DNA of 41,152 nucleotides from Lachnospiraceae bacterium UBA7086 (GCA_002492525.1 DKZA01000020.1:5449-46600), one strand, 5' to 3'; shown: positions 1 to 8,261, counted from the stretch's first letter. Notes: a model not told the origin generated them from the sequence alone. Numbers and translations: made by a program.

Positions 1-583
1 TTACCACCTCTGCCACGTCTCTCATCCTCCCATTTCGCTCTGCTATCTGGTCGATTTCCTCCTGACTGGTCGCGTTAAATAACTGGATCCAGTCATCCAC
101 ACTGCTCCCGGTCAGTTTCTTCCCCAACTCAATGATATGTATTTCCCACAAATCTGTCAGGTCCTTGCCCGCTTCGTCCCGCAGGCGGTAGATCTTGTGA
201 TATTCTGCTGTATCCGGAAACAATTCAAAATCCACAAGGCTGATACTGATACACCGACAGAGTTTTCTGTATTTTTCTCCGACCATCAGCTCATCTGTAT
301 ACATCCTCGCCAGATAATACAGCTTCCTCTGTGTGTAATGTTTCTGCCTGTACACCTGCATCTCAATATCGATTCGGGTGTTGTCGTTAAGCACCATCGC
401 AACATCCATAATCCCCTGTTTCTGCCTCCGGAATGTCCTTCTTAAAAAAGGATTTGCCATCCGCACCGACTTAATCTGCTCCAGAGGGATGTCCAGCACA
501 TCGCTCAAAAACTGTTTCCTGACCTTTTCATGGGCGAACAGTTCTTTGAAGGCATAGTCCGCCTTTAATGAAATCTTTTCCAT
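1..583 (-). CDS. Rpn-family PD-(D/E)XK nuclease / putative transposase, 3' end cut by window edge
   Basis: My translation of the minus strand from the ATG at 583 is open to base 1 (194 codons), so the C-terminus lies outside the window. It opens MEKISLKADYAFKELFAHEK, typical of the Rpn (recombination-promoting nuclease, TIGR01784) family. It then has the nuclease core DVAMVLNDNTRIDIEMQV, in which the DIEMQ strand carries the acidic and Q residues of the PD-(D/E)XK fold. An excellent ribosome site (AGGAGGAAAC) sits directly before the ATG. E. coli relatives cut DNA and promote RecA-independent recombination, or act in phage defence; here only family membership is supported. It has its own consensus promoter at 767-795 and a leader of about 175 nt, so it is not simply in the lacI operon. 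Confidence 0.85.
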   Translation of the reverse strand, partial: MEKISLKADYAFKELFAHEKVRKQFLSDVLDIPLEQIKSVRMANPFLRRTFRRQKQGIMDVAMVLNDNTRIDIEMQVYRQKHYTQRKLYYLARMYTDELMVGEKYRKLCRCISISLVDFELFPDTAEYHKIYRLRDEAGKDLTDLWEIHIIELGKKLTGSSVDDWIQLFNATSQEEIDQIAERNGRMRDVAEVV

Positions 584-649
584 GTTTCCTCCTGTTGTGC
601 AGGAGAAAATGTCCTGGTCAGGTTCCCGTCAGCCTGAAACCATTTTTCT

Positions 650-704
650 CAGAATCTCCTGCTTTTAAATGTAATTGGTTTGATTTAAAAGCATAGATTT
701 TCTG
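650..704. repeat. Inverted repeat in the leader of the Rpn gene
   Basis: A perfect 10-bp stem (GCTTTTAAAT at 661-670 with ATTTAAAAGC at 683-692) and a 12-nt loop are extended outward by imperfect pairing (CAGAATCT against AGATTTTCTG). It lies in the untranslated leader between the promoter at 767-795 and the start codon at 583. No T-tract follows on the minus strand, so it is unlikely to be a simple terminator. It may be a regulatory hairpin. Confidence 0.5.
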
Positions 705-766
705 AAGGTTAGAATGTTTGATTTGACATACTGTTTTAATCTAGAAATTGTTATGCTTTGAGATTT

Positions 767-795
767 ATTATAAAGAACGTAAGAATTTGTGTCAA
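767..795 (-). promoter_or_regulatory. Consensus sigma-A promoter for the Rpn gene
   Basis: On the minus strand TTGACA (790-795) and TATAAT (767-772) are separated by exactly 17 bp, a perfect consensus promoter. The -35 begins three bases after the lacI-family stop codon, so the downstream gene can be transcribed independently of the regulator. Confidence 0.75.
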
Positions 796-797
796 GT

Positions 798-1796
798 TCA
801 TTTTGTTGACCCACGCATACACACTTCATATCCTAATAATGTCCGTTTCTGCACTTCCTCTTCATCCAACATGCGCAAAAGCAGTTCACAGGCCTTTGTA
901 CCCAGTTCCTCCACATCAAATCGTATCGATGTGACAGCCGGAAGCCTGTTCGCCAGCATGGAACTGTCATAGAAAGACACCACCTGCACCTGCTTGGGCA
1001 CAGTAATCTGCCTCTGCTGTAAACTGTTCAGCACACAGCCACACAGATAATCATCCATGCTTACAATACATTCCACTTTCTCCGTCAGAAGTTTCTCCAC
1101 AATCCTATCCACTTCCCGGCTGTCGTCAACATTTAAAAACACCTGTCTCGTCCCATCCCATGCTATCCTGCCGGCAAAAGCATCCTCGAATCCACGCAGC
1201 CGGTTCTTTGTGACAATATAATCCTCACTGCCGCCAATCAATGCCAGCTTCCTGATGCCCCTGTCCAGTAAACTGTCCGTCAATTCCCTGCAGGCACTGC
1301 GGTGGTCATTATCAATCTGTATTACCTGTGTATCATCGGTACTGCCAATCGCTACGAAAGGTACTGCGTTTGCTTTCAAATACTGCATGGGCGCATCTTC
1401 CGCCAGCGTTCTTGTCAGAATTGCGCCGTCAATCTTGCGGTTGGTCACCGCCCGTTCCAGCTGGGTAATCTGTCCGGCTGTCACCATGGAGATCAGCACA
1501 TCATATCCCCTGGAAGAAGCCACTCTGCTGATTCCCATCATACATTTCTGGAAAAAAGGCAGTTCCACAATATGATAATCTCCCGGCAGCACCATGCCCA
1601 GATTAAAAGTCTTATTCTGTGCCAGCCCTTTGGCCACGACGTTGGGGCTGTAATGGCGCTCTTCTATATAATCCAGTACTCTTTTGCGCGTCTGCTCCCC
1701 AATCCTTCCCTTGCCGGAAATGGCTCTTGATACGGTAGTCTTGGACACTCCCAATTCCTGTGCGATATCGCCTATTGTCAGATTTCTTTCTTCCAT
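798..1796 (-). CDS. LacI-family transcriptional regulator
   Basis: A 332-aa protein of normal LacI/GalR length. Residues 7-26 form the helix-turn-helix (IGDIAQELGVSKTTVSRAIS), followed by the hinge helix region (NVVAKGLAQ). Residues about 62-332 form the periplasmic-binding-protein-like effector domain, including IDGAILT, DNDHRSACRELTDSLL and a C-terminal VTSIRFDVEELG segment typical of the family. It is divergent from the GH42 gene, whose promoter carries a matching palindromic operator. It therefore probably represses that gene until a galactoside or related sugar binds; the ligand is inferred from the neighbour. The start is supported by GGAG upstream of the ATG. Confidence 0.93.
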   Translation of the reverse strand: MEERNLTIGDIAQELGVSKTTVSRAISGKGRIGEQTRKRVLDYIEERHYSPNVVAKGLAQNKTFNLGMVLPGDYHIVELPFFQKCMMGISRVASSRGYDVLISMVTAGQITQLERAVTNRKIDGAILTRTLAEDAPMQYLKANAVPFVAIGSTDDTQVIQIDNDHRSACRELTDSLLDRGIRKLALIGGSEDYIVTKNRLRGFEDAFAGRIAWDGTRQVFLNVDDSREVDRIVEKLLTEKVECIVSMDDYLCGCVLNSLQQRQITVPKQVQVVSFYDSSMLANRLPAVTSIRFDVEELGTKACELLLRMLDEEEVQKRTLLGYEVCMRGSTK

Positions 1797-1871
1797 GATT
1801 TCTCCGCCCGTTTCCTATGTTATATCTGTTTCATCCTCTATATTATTTCATACTTTATATCCGCCTATGTC

Positions 1872-1900
1872 TTTACGGCATCCTGCAAATATGATACAAT
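1872..1900 (+). promoter_or_regulatory. Sigma-A promoter of the GH42 gene
   Basis: TTTACG (1872-1877) and TACAAT (1895-1900) are separated by 17 bp. Transcription would start near 1907, just upstream of the operator at 1914-1929. Confidence 0.6.
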
Positions 1901-1913
1901 GACCGCAAAGATT

Positions 1914-1929
1914 GCGCAATCGGTTGCAC
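1914..1929 (+). promoter_or_regulatory. LacI-type operator for the GH42 gene
   Basis: GCGCAATCGGTTGCAC is an imperfect palindrome (6 of 8 positions per half match) with the central CG typical of LacI/GalR operators. It begins about 7 bp after the predicted start of transcription, where bound repressor would block RNA polymerase. A second related palindrome, TTGCACAGTTGCGCAA, lies at 1949-1964, and two sites would allow looping or cooperative binding. Confidence 0.6.
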
Positions 1930-1948
1930 ATCAATAGATTACCAGATA

Positions 1949-1964
1949 TTGCACAGTTGCGCAA
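1949..1964 (+). promoter_or_regulatory. Possible second LacI-family operator
   Basis: TTGCACAGTTGCGCAA repeats the TTGC...GCAA half-sites of the operator at 1914-1929 (6 of 8 positions match). It lacks the central CG and lies 30 bp before the GH42 start codon. The two sites are about 35 bp apart centre to centre, slightly over three helical turns. Confidence 0.4.
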
Positions 1965-1993
1965 GCCGCAAATCCAAGAAAGGATACACCCTT

Positions 1994-4051
1994 ATGAAAC
2001 GAAATCAGCTTTTATTCGGCGCCGCCTACTATGATGAATATCTGCCTTATGACAGAATAAAAAAAGACATGGAAATGATGAAAAAAGCAGGCATGAATGT
2101 GATCCGCATTGCGGAATCCACCTGGAGTACCTGGGAACCCCAGGAAGGAATATTCGATTTTACACACCTGCACAGAATGTTGACATGCTCTCGGGAACAC
2201 GGTATCCAGGTCATCGTAGGGACACCAACCTATGCCATCCCCACATGGCTTGCCCGCAAATGTCCGGATATCATTACGGAAACCCATGCCGGGCCCGGGC
2301 GCTACGGTCACAGGCAGAACATGGATATTGCCCATCCCGTCTACTTAAAGCATGCCGAGATCATCATCCGAAAGCTGATGGAAGAAGTATCCTCTTACGA
2401 CCATGTGATCGGTTTTCAGTTGGATAATGAAACCAAATCCTACGATACCTGCTCCTCCTACGCCCAGGAAAAATTTATTGCCTATGTGCGGCATCTCTTT
2501 CAGGACAATCTGGATGCCCTCAACCGTGCCTGGGGCCTGGACTACTGGAGCAACCGCATCAATACCTGGGAGGATTTCCCGGATGTGCGTGGCACCATCA
2601 ACGGCAGTCTGGGGGCGGAATACCAGAAATTCCAGAGAAAACTGGTAACAGATTTTCTGGCCTGGCAGAGTGCCATCGTAGCAGAATACCTAAAGCCCGG
2701 CCAGTTCATCACTCACAACTTTGACTATGACTGGCGCGGCTATTCCTTCGGGGTACAGCCGGAAGTGGATCAGTGGGAAGCCGCGAGGTCTCTCACAATT
2801 GCCGGATGTGACATCTATCATCCTTCCGCCCAGGATCTGACCGGTAAAGAAATCGCCTTCGGCGGCGCTATCGCCCGCTCTTTAAAAAAAGACAACTATC
2901 TGGTTCTGGAAACAGAAGCCCAGGGAAACCACGGCTGGCTCCCCTATCCGGGACAGCTCCGTCTGCAGGCTTTCAGCCACCTCGCCTGCGGTGCCAATGC
3001 CGTCATGTACTGGCACTGGCACTCCATCCATAATGCCATCGAATCCTACTGGAAAGGCGTTTTAAGCCACAATCTGCGGGAAAACGCCACCTACCGGGAA
3101 GCCTGCAGCATCGGAGAAGATTTTTGTAAATATGGAAATCGCCTTGTCAATCTGAAGAAACAATGCAGCGTTGCGATTCTCCTGGATAATGAGTCCCTGA
3201 CGGCCCTTCAGTGGTTTGTGATTTCTAATAAAGTGACTTACAATGATGTCTTCCGTTTATTCTATGACACCTTCTACGAAATGAACATCGAGTGTGATAT
3301 TCTCTCGGTGGATGATGTCAACTTATTTAGTCAATATAAGATATTGGTGACTCCTGTGCTCTACAGTGTTTCTGACAGCCTTGTCGAGCATTTAAAGCGC
3401 TATGTGGCGGATGGCGGCATCCTGTTGTCTACCTATAAGACGGCAGTTTCCGACAGGATGTTGAAAATTTACCACGATGACCAACCCCATGGGCTGACAG
3501 AAGTGTTTGGAATGACATATGATCAGTTTACTGATGCAGTCAATGTTGACCTAAAAGATTTGAATTTCCCGCTGACGGGTACTAATAGCAAACCCGCCGT
3601 CCATCACTGGATGGAACTGCTCGTTCCCCACACTGCACAGACACTTGCCAGATACGATCATCCTCACTGGAACGCCTATGCAGCCATCACCGGCAACCGT
3701 TATGGACGCGGATACGCCGTGTACCTTGGCTGTCATATCGACTCCGGCCTTCTCAAAGACCTCCTGCGGTTTGTCTGTACCAAAGCAGGGATGATACTGT
3801 CCAGGGAACAATACCCTGTTATCCTCAAACGGGGCATCAATGACCTGGGCAGAGAGATTATCTACTATTTCAATTATGGGGAAGAGGAACAGACAATCAT
3901 CTATCACGGCGCTGACGCCAGAATCTTATTGCAGGGACACTCCGGCGCAGATCATAGTACTGTCCCTGCCGACACTTCCTCAGAAATGATACACGACGGG
4001 GACAGATTCCTATTATCATGCTGGGATTTCATTGTGTTAGAAACTGTGTGA
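1994..4051 (+). CDS. GH42 beta-galactosidase
   Basis: A 685-aa cytoplasmic glycoside hydrolase with no signal peptide. Residues 1-400 are the TIM barrel. The acid/base is E146 in GFQLDNE, with the preceding Asn diagnostic of clan GH-A. The nucleophile is most likely E306 in LVLETEAQGNHGW. A beta-galactosidase trimerisation, glutamine-amidotransferase-like domain follows (about 405-610) and then a small C-terminal beta domain. Length and order fit GH42, which hydrolyses terminal beta-galactosides such as galacto-oligosaccharides. I chose the ATG at 1994 (MKRNQLLFGAAYY), preceded by AGAAAGGA, over an in-frame TTG at 1949 that lies inside the operator. It ends 15 bp into the convergent aldolase gene. 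Control by the divergent LacI protein is likely. Confidence 0.93.
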   Translation: MKRNQLLFGAAYYDEYLPYDRIKKDMEMMKKAGMNVIRIAESTWSTWEPQEGIFDFTHLHRMLTCSREHGIQVIVGTPTYAIPTWLARKCPDIITETHAGPGRYGHRQNMDIAHPVYLKHAEIIIRKLMEEVSSYDHVIGFQLDNETKSYDTCSSYAQEKFIAYVRHLFQDNLDALNRAWGLDYWSNRINTWEDFPDVRGTINGSLGAEYQKFQRKLVTDFLAWQSAIVAEYLKPGQFITHNFDYDWRGYSFGVQPEVDQWEAARSLTIAGCDIYHPSAQDLTGKEIAFGGAIARSLKKDNYLVLETEAQGNHGWLPYPGQLRLQAFSHLACGANAVMYWHWHSIHNAIESYWKGVLSHNLRENATYREACSIGEDFCKYGNRLVNLKKQCSVAILLDNESLTALQWFVISNKVTYNDVFRLFYDTFYEMNIECDILSVDDVNLFSQYKILVTPVLYSVSDSLVEHLKRYVADGGILLSTYKTAVSDRMLKIYHDDQPHGLTEVFGMTYDQFTDAVNVDLKDLNFPLTGTNSKPAVHHWMELLVPHTAQTLARYDHPHWNAYAAITGNRYGRGYAVYLGCHIDSGLLKDLLRFVCTKAGMILSREQYPVILKRGINDLGREIIYYFNYGEEEQTIIYHGADARILLQGHSGADHSTVPADTSSEMIHDGDRFLLSCWDFIVLETV

Positions 4052-4696
4052 ATCCGGTCTTCTTCCTGTCAGTTCATACAGCTTTTCAAGACGTTCCGGA
4101 CTCAGTAACCTGGGGCCGCCCAACTGTGTCGTCCGGTAAAGAAGTTCTGCATAGAACTCCACAGACTCCATTTTCATGTATGCCGAAAGCAGGTCTTTCG
4201 ACCAGGTGAGAGCCCCATGACTCTCCAGAAGGACCGCCTCATATTCTGCCAGATATGGTTCAATGGAGTCTGGGATTTCCACCGTCGAGGGCGTCCCATA
4301 AGGGGCAAGCGGCACCCTGCCGAAATTCACAATCACCTCCGGCATAATAGGTTCTTCCAACCCCCTGCCCATAACGGCAAAACTGGTGGCAAAAATGGGA
4401 TGGGCATGAACCACGGCACCCACATCTGGACGGTTCTGATACACACGCAGGTGCATCTTTACCTCGGAAGAAGGCACGGTTCCCGGATTATCTCCAATCA
4501 CCTTACCACTAAGGTCTACTTTACACATCTGTTCCGGTTTCATAAATCCTTTGGATACGCCTGTGGGGGTACACAGAATCTCATTATCCCCCAGGCGTAC
4601 TGATATATTGCCATCATTGGCTGCCACCATACGGCGCTCATACATTCTTCTTCCGATTTCGCAGATTAGTTGTCTGCTCTCCGCTTCATTTGGCAT
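4037..4696 (-). CDS. Class II aldolase (L-fuculose-phosphate aldolase-like)
   Basis: A 219-aa class II aldolase/adducin-family protein of the usual FucA/AraD length. Zinc-binding His97 and His99 in VVHAHP and His160 in LLESHGALTW are present. The catalytic Glu is likely E78 in SSEVKMH. The phosphate-binding loops (NDGNIS, TPTGVSKG and SSE) fit the family. FucA cleaves L-fuculose-1-phosphate to DHAP and lactaldehyde; AraD-type members epimerise ribulose-5-phosphate instead, and the substrate cannot be settled here. The ribosome site AAAGGAG precedes the ATG. It overlaps the end of the GH42 gene tail to tail and has its own promoter at 4780-4808. Confidence 0.85.
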   Translation of the reverse strand: MPNEAESRQLICEIGRRMYERRMVAANDGNISVRLGDNEILCTPTGVSKGFMKPEQMCKVDLSGKVIGDNPGTVPSSEVKMHLRVYQNRPDVGAVVHAHPIFATSFAVMGRGLEEPIMPEVIVNFGRVPLAPYGTPSTVEIPDSIEPYLAEYEAVLLESHGALTWSKDLLSAYMKMESVEFYAELLYRTTQLGGPRLLSPERLEKLYELTGRRPDSHSF

Positions 4697-4779
4697 GTGA
4701 TACTCCTTTTCATATCGGTAATATCCTTCCGGTATCTGCTCATGCAGTTGTCTTTTGCATGTTGTTTTCGACTATTCCG

Positions 4780-4808
4780 AGTATAACACATGCGTTCCGG
4801 GCCGGCAA
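4780..4808 (-). promoter_or_regulatory. Promoter of the class II aldolase gene
   Basis: On the minus strand TTGCCG (4803-4808) and TATACT (4780-4785) are 17 bp apart, giving a leader of about 75 nt before the start at 4696. Confidence 0.5.
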
Positions 4809-4817
4809 TCCTTTCTC

Positions 4818-5411
4818 CTACCGCAAAGAATCCGCCGGCTCATATTTATGAGGACTCGTGCACCATCCATCCTGATACAGAATTGTCATATACAGTGTTT
4901 CCTCTCCATTGGAAAGCTTCACATAGCACACATCATCTTTGAACTGATCTGTAATCTCAATCTTCTGATCATAATAATATACCCAGACTGTACCATCCTC
5001 CTCATATTCCACGACAGGACTATTCAACTGTTCCAATAACTCTTCTTCCGTCAATGGACGTTCTGTACCATCCTCCTCGATTGCAACGCCGCCTCCATGC
5101 TGTTCTTCCATGACGCCGTCTTTGGACTCATAGGACATATCGTAGGTACCGCTCTCGTCATACACAAAGGTCACATCTGTCTGATCTCCCTTAACCCAAA
5201 GCTGGATCGTCCTCTGAATCCCTCCTATATCCGCCGCATATGCAACACCGCTTCCACCCGTTATCAGAAGACAGATCGTAATAACTGCTGCCGCTGTTGC
5301 CCTGAATTTTGCTTTTCTGCTGATCATAGCCATCTTTTCCACCTCCAGAGTGATTTTGCAGGAGGAGCGCAGCACTGAAAACGCCTGTTTATATTTTTGT
5401 TTGTTAGTCAT
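4818..5411 (-). CDS. Membrane-anchored partner of the ECF sigma factor (probable anti-sigma)
   Basis: A 197-aa protein with a short cytoplasmic N-terminus (about residues 1-35), one transmembrane segment (about 36-58, rich in Ala, Ile and Leu, ending GVAYAAD) and an extracellular acidic domain (about 60-197) containing EDGTERPLTEEELLEQL and SNGEETLYMTILYQDG. It overlaps the sigma gene by 8 bp. That arrangement and topology fit an anti-sigma factor or co-sensor that holds the sigma factor at the membrane. There is no zinc-binding HxxxCxxC motif, so it is not a ZAS-type anti-sigma. The role is inferred from context; I recognise the family only as a common companion of such sigma factors in Clostridia. 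Confidence 0.7.
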   Translation of the reverse strand: MTNKQKYKQAFSVLRSSCKITLEVEKMAMISRKAKFRATAAAVITICLLITGGSGVAYAADIGGIQRTIQLWVKGDQTDVTFVYDESGTYDMSYESKDGVMEEQHGGGVAIEEDGTERPLTEEELLEQLNSPVVEYEEDGTVWVYYYDQKIEITDQFKDDVCYVKLSNGEETLYMTILYQDGWCTSPHKYEPADSLR

Positions 5412-5883
5412 TTCCCCATTCCTCCTGCAATTTTTCTTTGAGCAGCAACCGCCCGCGCGACAGCCTTACCTTCACATTACTTTCTGAAAGTTTAAGAATA
5501 TCCGCAATTTCATGAATATTATATTCTTCATAATAAAACAGATGAATGACAATACGATATTTCTCCGGAAGGTGCATTACCGTTTCAAACAGTTCTTCCG
5601 ATTCCTCCGTCTCAAATTCCAGAGTCTCCATATAGTCTTCCAGAGAAATCTTGTTCTTCCTCCAGAAAGCAGTATTCATATTTTTGGCCTTATTGATTGC
5701 CACACGGATCAGCCATGCGCGAATATGCTGCTCGTTATCAAATTCCTTTTTTACCGAATAGTACTGAATGAAAGTATCCTGCACGACATCCTTGGCATCT
5801 TCTGCGTTCTTACACACATTAAACGCAATGATGTAGAGGTTGTCCCGGTATTTTTCAAACAGTTCCTGCACTGATTGTCTCAT
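5404..5883 (-). CDS. ECF-type RNA polymerase sigma factor
   Basis: A 159-aa group 4 sigma-70 factor. Region 2 spans about residues 8-72 (FEKYRDNLYIIAFNVCKNAE, DVVQDTFIQYY, AWLIRVAINKAKN). Region 4 spans about 105-155 (LPEKYRIVIHLFYYEEYNIH followed by the IADILKLSESNVKVRLSRGR helix-turn-helix). Regions 1.1 and 3 are absent, as usual for ECF factors. AGAGGAGTACTC precedes the ATG. It is translationally coupled to the downstream membrane protein by an 8-bp overlap. Such pairs respond to envelope stress such as lysozyme or bacitracin. The repeated secretome promoters have a housekeeping TATAAT, so this factor is not their obvious reader. Confidence 0.92.
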   Translation of the reverse strand: MRQSVQELFEKYRDNLYIIAFNVCKNAEDAKDVVQDTFIQYYSVKKEFDNEQHIRAWLIRVAINKAKNMNTAFWRKNKISLEDYMETLEFETEESEELFETVMHLPEKYRIVIHLFYYEEYNIHEIADILKLSESNVKVRLSRGRLLLKEKLQEEWGND

Positions 5884-5958
5884 GAGTACTCCTCTTTTCA
5901 GTTATTTGAAAGCCTTTCACCAATAGTACAATTGAGACCGTAAAAAGGTTACAAAAAA

Positions 5959-7278
5959 TCACTCCGTTTCCTGAAATTCATAGCAATCCGTTTCCGGATC
6001 ATATCTTAAGATACGATTCGTTCCCCCAGGTATGACAATCGCATAAAACCCATCGGTCTTCTCATTCAGCACCGTAAATCTTTCATGTCCAGAAGGCATA
6101 TTGGAATTATGATAGCGAAGCGTCTGACCTAAAACCTTCCTTACTCCTCCATCCTCCATCCCTACGTATATTTCCACACTGTGCCCTGCGCTTCCGCTAT
6201 ATAAAATTCCGTCAATGCACAACACATAATCCTCTATGCCATCATCATTAAAATCAAACACATGATAATCTACCTTCATCTCATACTCGGAACCACGTTC
6301 TTTTACAATCTGATCATTCTCCCACTTCAACTCATCTATCTCATCCCGAAACGGCGTGTTCTCATAATCATACCGGGGTGAGGTGCTGATATCATATGCT
6401 AAAATCTCATGCTCCTTCTCTATATCCTCAAATTCGGCAGCCGCCATCCAATACGCATAGGATGTGCTCTTCGGCACACTTTCTTCACTTATCCATCCCA
6501 TCTGCGGAATCTCCTGACTAAGCTGTATGACAATTAACTTTGACTCCCTTCCATCTTTATCCTCAGAAATAAAGGAATATTGAAAAAGATCGTCCCTATA
6601 CTGTATGTAATATACCCAATCCCCGTTAAAAGTCATAAAGCCCTGCTTGATTTCCTCTTCATAGGCATTTTGCATAATCTGCCTGAAATTCATACCGGCT
6701 CTGGCATCCATAAATCCCAGGTCTGACTCGGCTCCCGTGATAATGACCGCTATCGGCAGACTATACTCCTCAATCCGGCTGGTCGTACCATTGGTATATT
6801 GAAGGGTAATCCCATCGTAAAGATCAAATATCACACCGCTGAAAGGATTATTTAAAAAGCCGAAGGTCTCACAGTCTGCAAGATCCTCTATCCCTTCTAT
6901 CCGCGCCAGTTCCCCCTGTCTGATATGAAAATATTTCTGCCAGACCTTTTCGGAGGATTCCTTCCTATTGCCCTGCTTTTCTATAAATCTTTGCAGATCA
7001 TATTTCATCTGAAGGGAACCCGTCTCCTCTTCCAGACTGTCCAGTTTCGTGCTTTCCTTTACAATCCGGTTACCCGCATCAGGATCAATGCCCCACCTGT
7101 ACCATTCTATACCATCCTCTGTATCTATCTCCTTGATCGACCCCTGTTTCCTGTCCAGTTCATTATCCATGTCTGCCAGAGCAGCCTTCTGTTCCTGCCA
7201 GATACCATAACTCATAACGCATCCTGCCACACAACCTGCCGTGAGCAGAAGCAATAAGATTTCTTTTACGCTTTTCAT
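5959..7278 (-). CDS. Lipoprotein with VCBS/FG-GAP-like DFNDDG domain
   Basis: A 439-aa predicted lipoprotein: MKSVKEILLLLL leader and lipobox VAGC with Cys20. Residues about 25-95 look coiled coil. Residues about 95-255 resemble the C-terminal half of the 37018-38343 protein (shared YYIQY and DGRES motifs, MDARAGMNFRQIMQ). Residues about 280-439 form a domain opening DISTSPRYDYENTPF and carrying the calcium-loop-like FDFNDDGIEDYVLC, ending RYDPETDCYEF. The same domain occurs twice in 38470-41152 and as a relic at 18342-18617. It lies 48 bp after the 7327-8118 gene and is probably driven by the repeated promoter at 8145-8180. Function unknown; surface sensing or binding is a guess. Confidence 0.75.
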   Translation of the reverse strand: MKSVKEILLLLLTAGCVAGCVMSYGIWQEQKAALADMDNELDRKQGSIKEIDTEDGIEWYRWGIDPDAGNRIVKESTKLDSLEEETGSLQMKYDLQRFIEKQGNRKESSEKVWQKYFHIRQGELARIEGIEDLADCETFGFLNNPFSGVIFDLYDGITLQYTNGTTSRIEEYSLPIAVIITGAESDLGFMDARAGMNFRQIMQNAYEEEIKQGFMTFNGDWVYYIQYRDDLFQYSFISEDKDGRESKLIVIQLSQEIPQMGWISEESVPKSTSYAYWMAAAEFEDIEKEHEILAYDISTSPRYDYENTPFRDEIDELKWENDQIVKERGSEYEMKVDYHVFDFNDDGIEDYVLCIDGILYSGSAGHSVEIYVGMEDGGVRKVLGQTLRYHNSNMPSGHERFTVLNEKTDGFYAIVIPGGTNRILRYDPETDCYEFQETE

Positions 7279-7326
7279 CCCAAATCCTCACTGTTTCCTG
7301 ATCATTATCGGATTGTATTCCAATGG

Positions 7327-8118
7327 TTATCTGTGTGTCACATACAAAACCGTACAATCCACACAATGATCCACTGTCACATAATAATACTTATATCTTT
7401 CATCTTCATATTGCAGATAACGGAAATTTCCATCAGACAAACTCTTATTTTCCTTATAAAATGCCGGATACCTGTCCTTGATAGTCAACAGATTCATGCC
7501 CGCCCTGGCATCTTTATACCCAAAATCTATCAGAGGATTCTCAATCAGAACACCCTGGGGATAACTGTCCGGAGAACTGTCCTTCTCATACAGGTTCCAT
7601 ATTTGCTCTCCCACAGGCAACAGTTCGCCCCATTTTTCCATTTCCGAAAATTGTGCACCAAGTTCTTCCTCCCACTGTGTTTGCTCCAGCACTTCCTGCA
7701 GACTCTTTTTATCTATCTTAAAATATCTCTCCACATATTCATGACTTCCCTTCTCTTCATCCATATCCAGAATAACAGTATCCAGATAAAGCCGCTTATC
7801 GTACTCGGATTTTAACACTTCATACTGCCGCTCTCCCTCCTCCGTCTGACATCTGACATCATCATATTTATCCAGGAAATCTCCCTCACTCTTTATCATT
7901 TTGCGCGCATTTTCTGTTAATTGGCTGTTTTTGTCCTCCAACTTTACAAGATTGGCCCTCTTTTCCTTTTCCAGCAGTTGCATCTGCTCCTCCACATAAC
8001 CTCCGATCTGTAACTGCTCTTTCTGTATTGCGATCTGTATATTCAATACCGTACACAACGTCAGACAACAAATATCCAAAACCATAATCCCCATCTTAAC
8101 AGTATTTTCTTTCATCAT
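7327..8118 (-). CDS. Membrane-anchored coiled-coil protein of unknown function
   Basis: A 263-aa protein with an N-terminal hydrophobic anchor (about residues 8-30), a long charged coiled coil (about 33-105) and a globular C-terminal domain (about 115-263) containing YFKIDKKSLQEVLEQ, GELLPVGEQIW and GYKDARAGMNLL. It is clearly homologous to the N-terminal half of the 37018-38343 protein, where the equivalent block is fused in one chain to a homologue of the next gene here. GGAGG precedes the ATG at 8118. It is the first gene after the promoter element at 8145-8180. Confidence 0.75.
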   Translation of the reverse strand: MMKENTVKMGIMVLDICCLTLCTVLNIQIAIQKEQLQIGGYVEEQMQLLEKEKRANLVKLEDKNSQLTENARKMIKSEGDFLDKYDDVRCQTEEGERQYEVLKSEYDKRLYLDTVILDMDEEKGSHEYVERYFKIDKKSLQEVLEQTQWEEELGAQFSEMEKWGELLPVGEQIWNLYEKDSSPDSYPQGVLIENPLIDFGYKDARAGMNLLTIKDRYPAFYKENKSLSDGNFRYLQYEDERYKYYYVTVDHCVDCTVLYVTHR

Positions 8119-8144
8119 GCGCCTCCCGTAAAATCTATTCTTTA

Positions 8145-8180
8145 ATTATAAAAGAACAATGCATCATTTCTGCATCATTT
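8145..8180 (-). promoter_or_regulatory. Repeated promoter element, copy 1
   Basis: Read on the minus strand, TGATGCA-GAAA-TGATGCA is followed by TTG, six A/T-rich bases and TATAAT. Two identical 7-bp repeats at 11-bp period sit where a -35 box would lie, a geometry typical of OmpR/PhoB-type activator sites. The leader before the 7327-8118 gene would be about 20 nt. Confidence 0.75.
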
Positions 8181-8192
8181 ATAAGGCTTTTC

Positions 8193-8223
8193 AAAAAAAT
8201 AAGTCCCATCATGTGATGGGACT
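8193..8223 (-). terminator. Intrinsic terminator after the YoeB gene
   Basis: A perfect 10-bp stem (AGTCCCATCA/TGATGGGACT, 8202-8223) is followed on the minus strand by TATTTTTTTG. It lies about 40 bp past the toxin stop codon and just before promoter copy 1. Confidence 0.85.
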
Positions 8224-8261
8224 ACGGTTCTTCAACATATATTTATTAAATCCTTCCAACT

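Noticed and set aside
1..583. A mobile element insertion at the left edge
   Set aside because: Rpn-family proteins are labelled putative transposases, but no terminal repeats or target duplication are visible and the gene has an ordinary promoter.
1302..1730. Long plus-strand frame opposite the LacI gene
   Set aside because: It is a shadow of a clear LacI-family protein and has no coding signature or ribosome site of its own.
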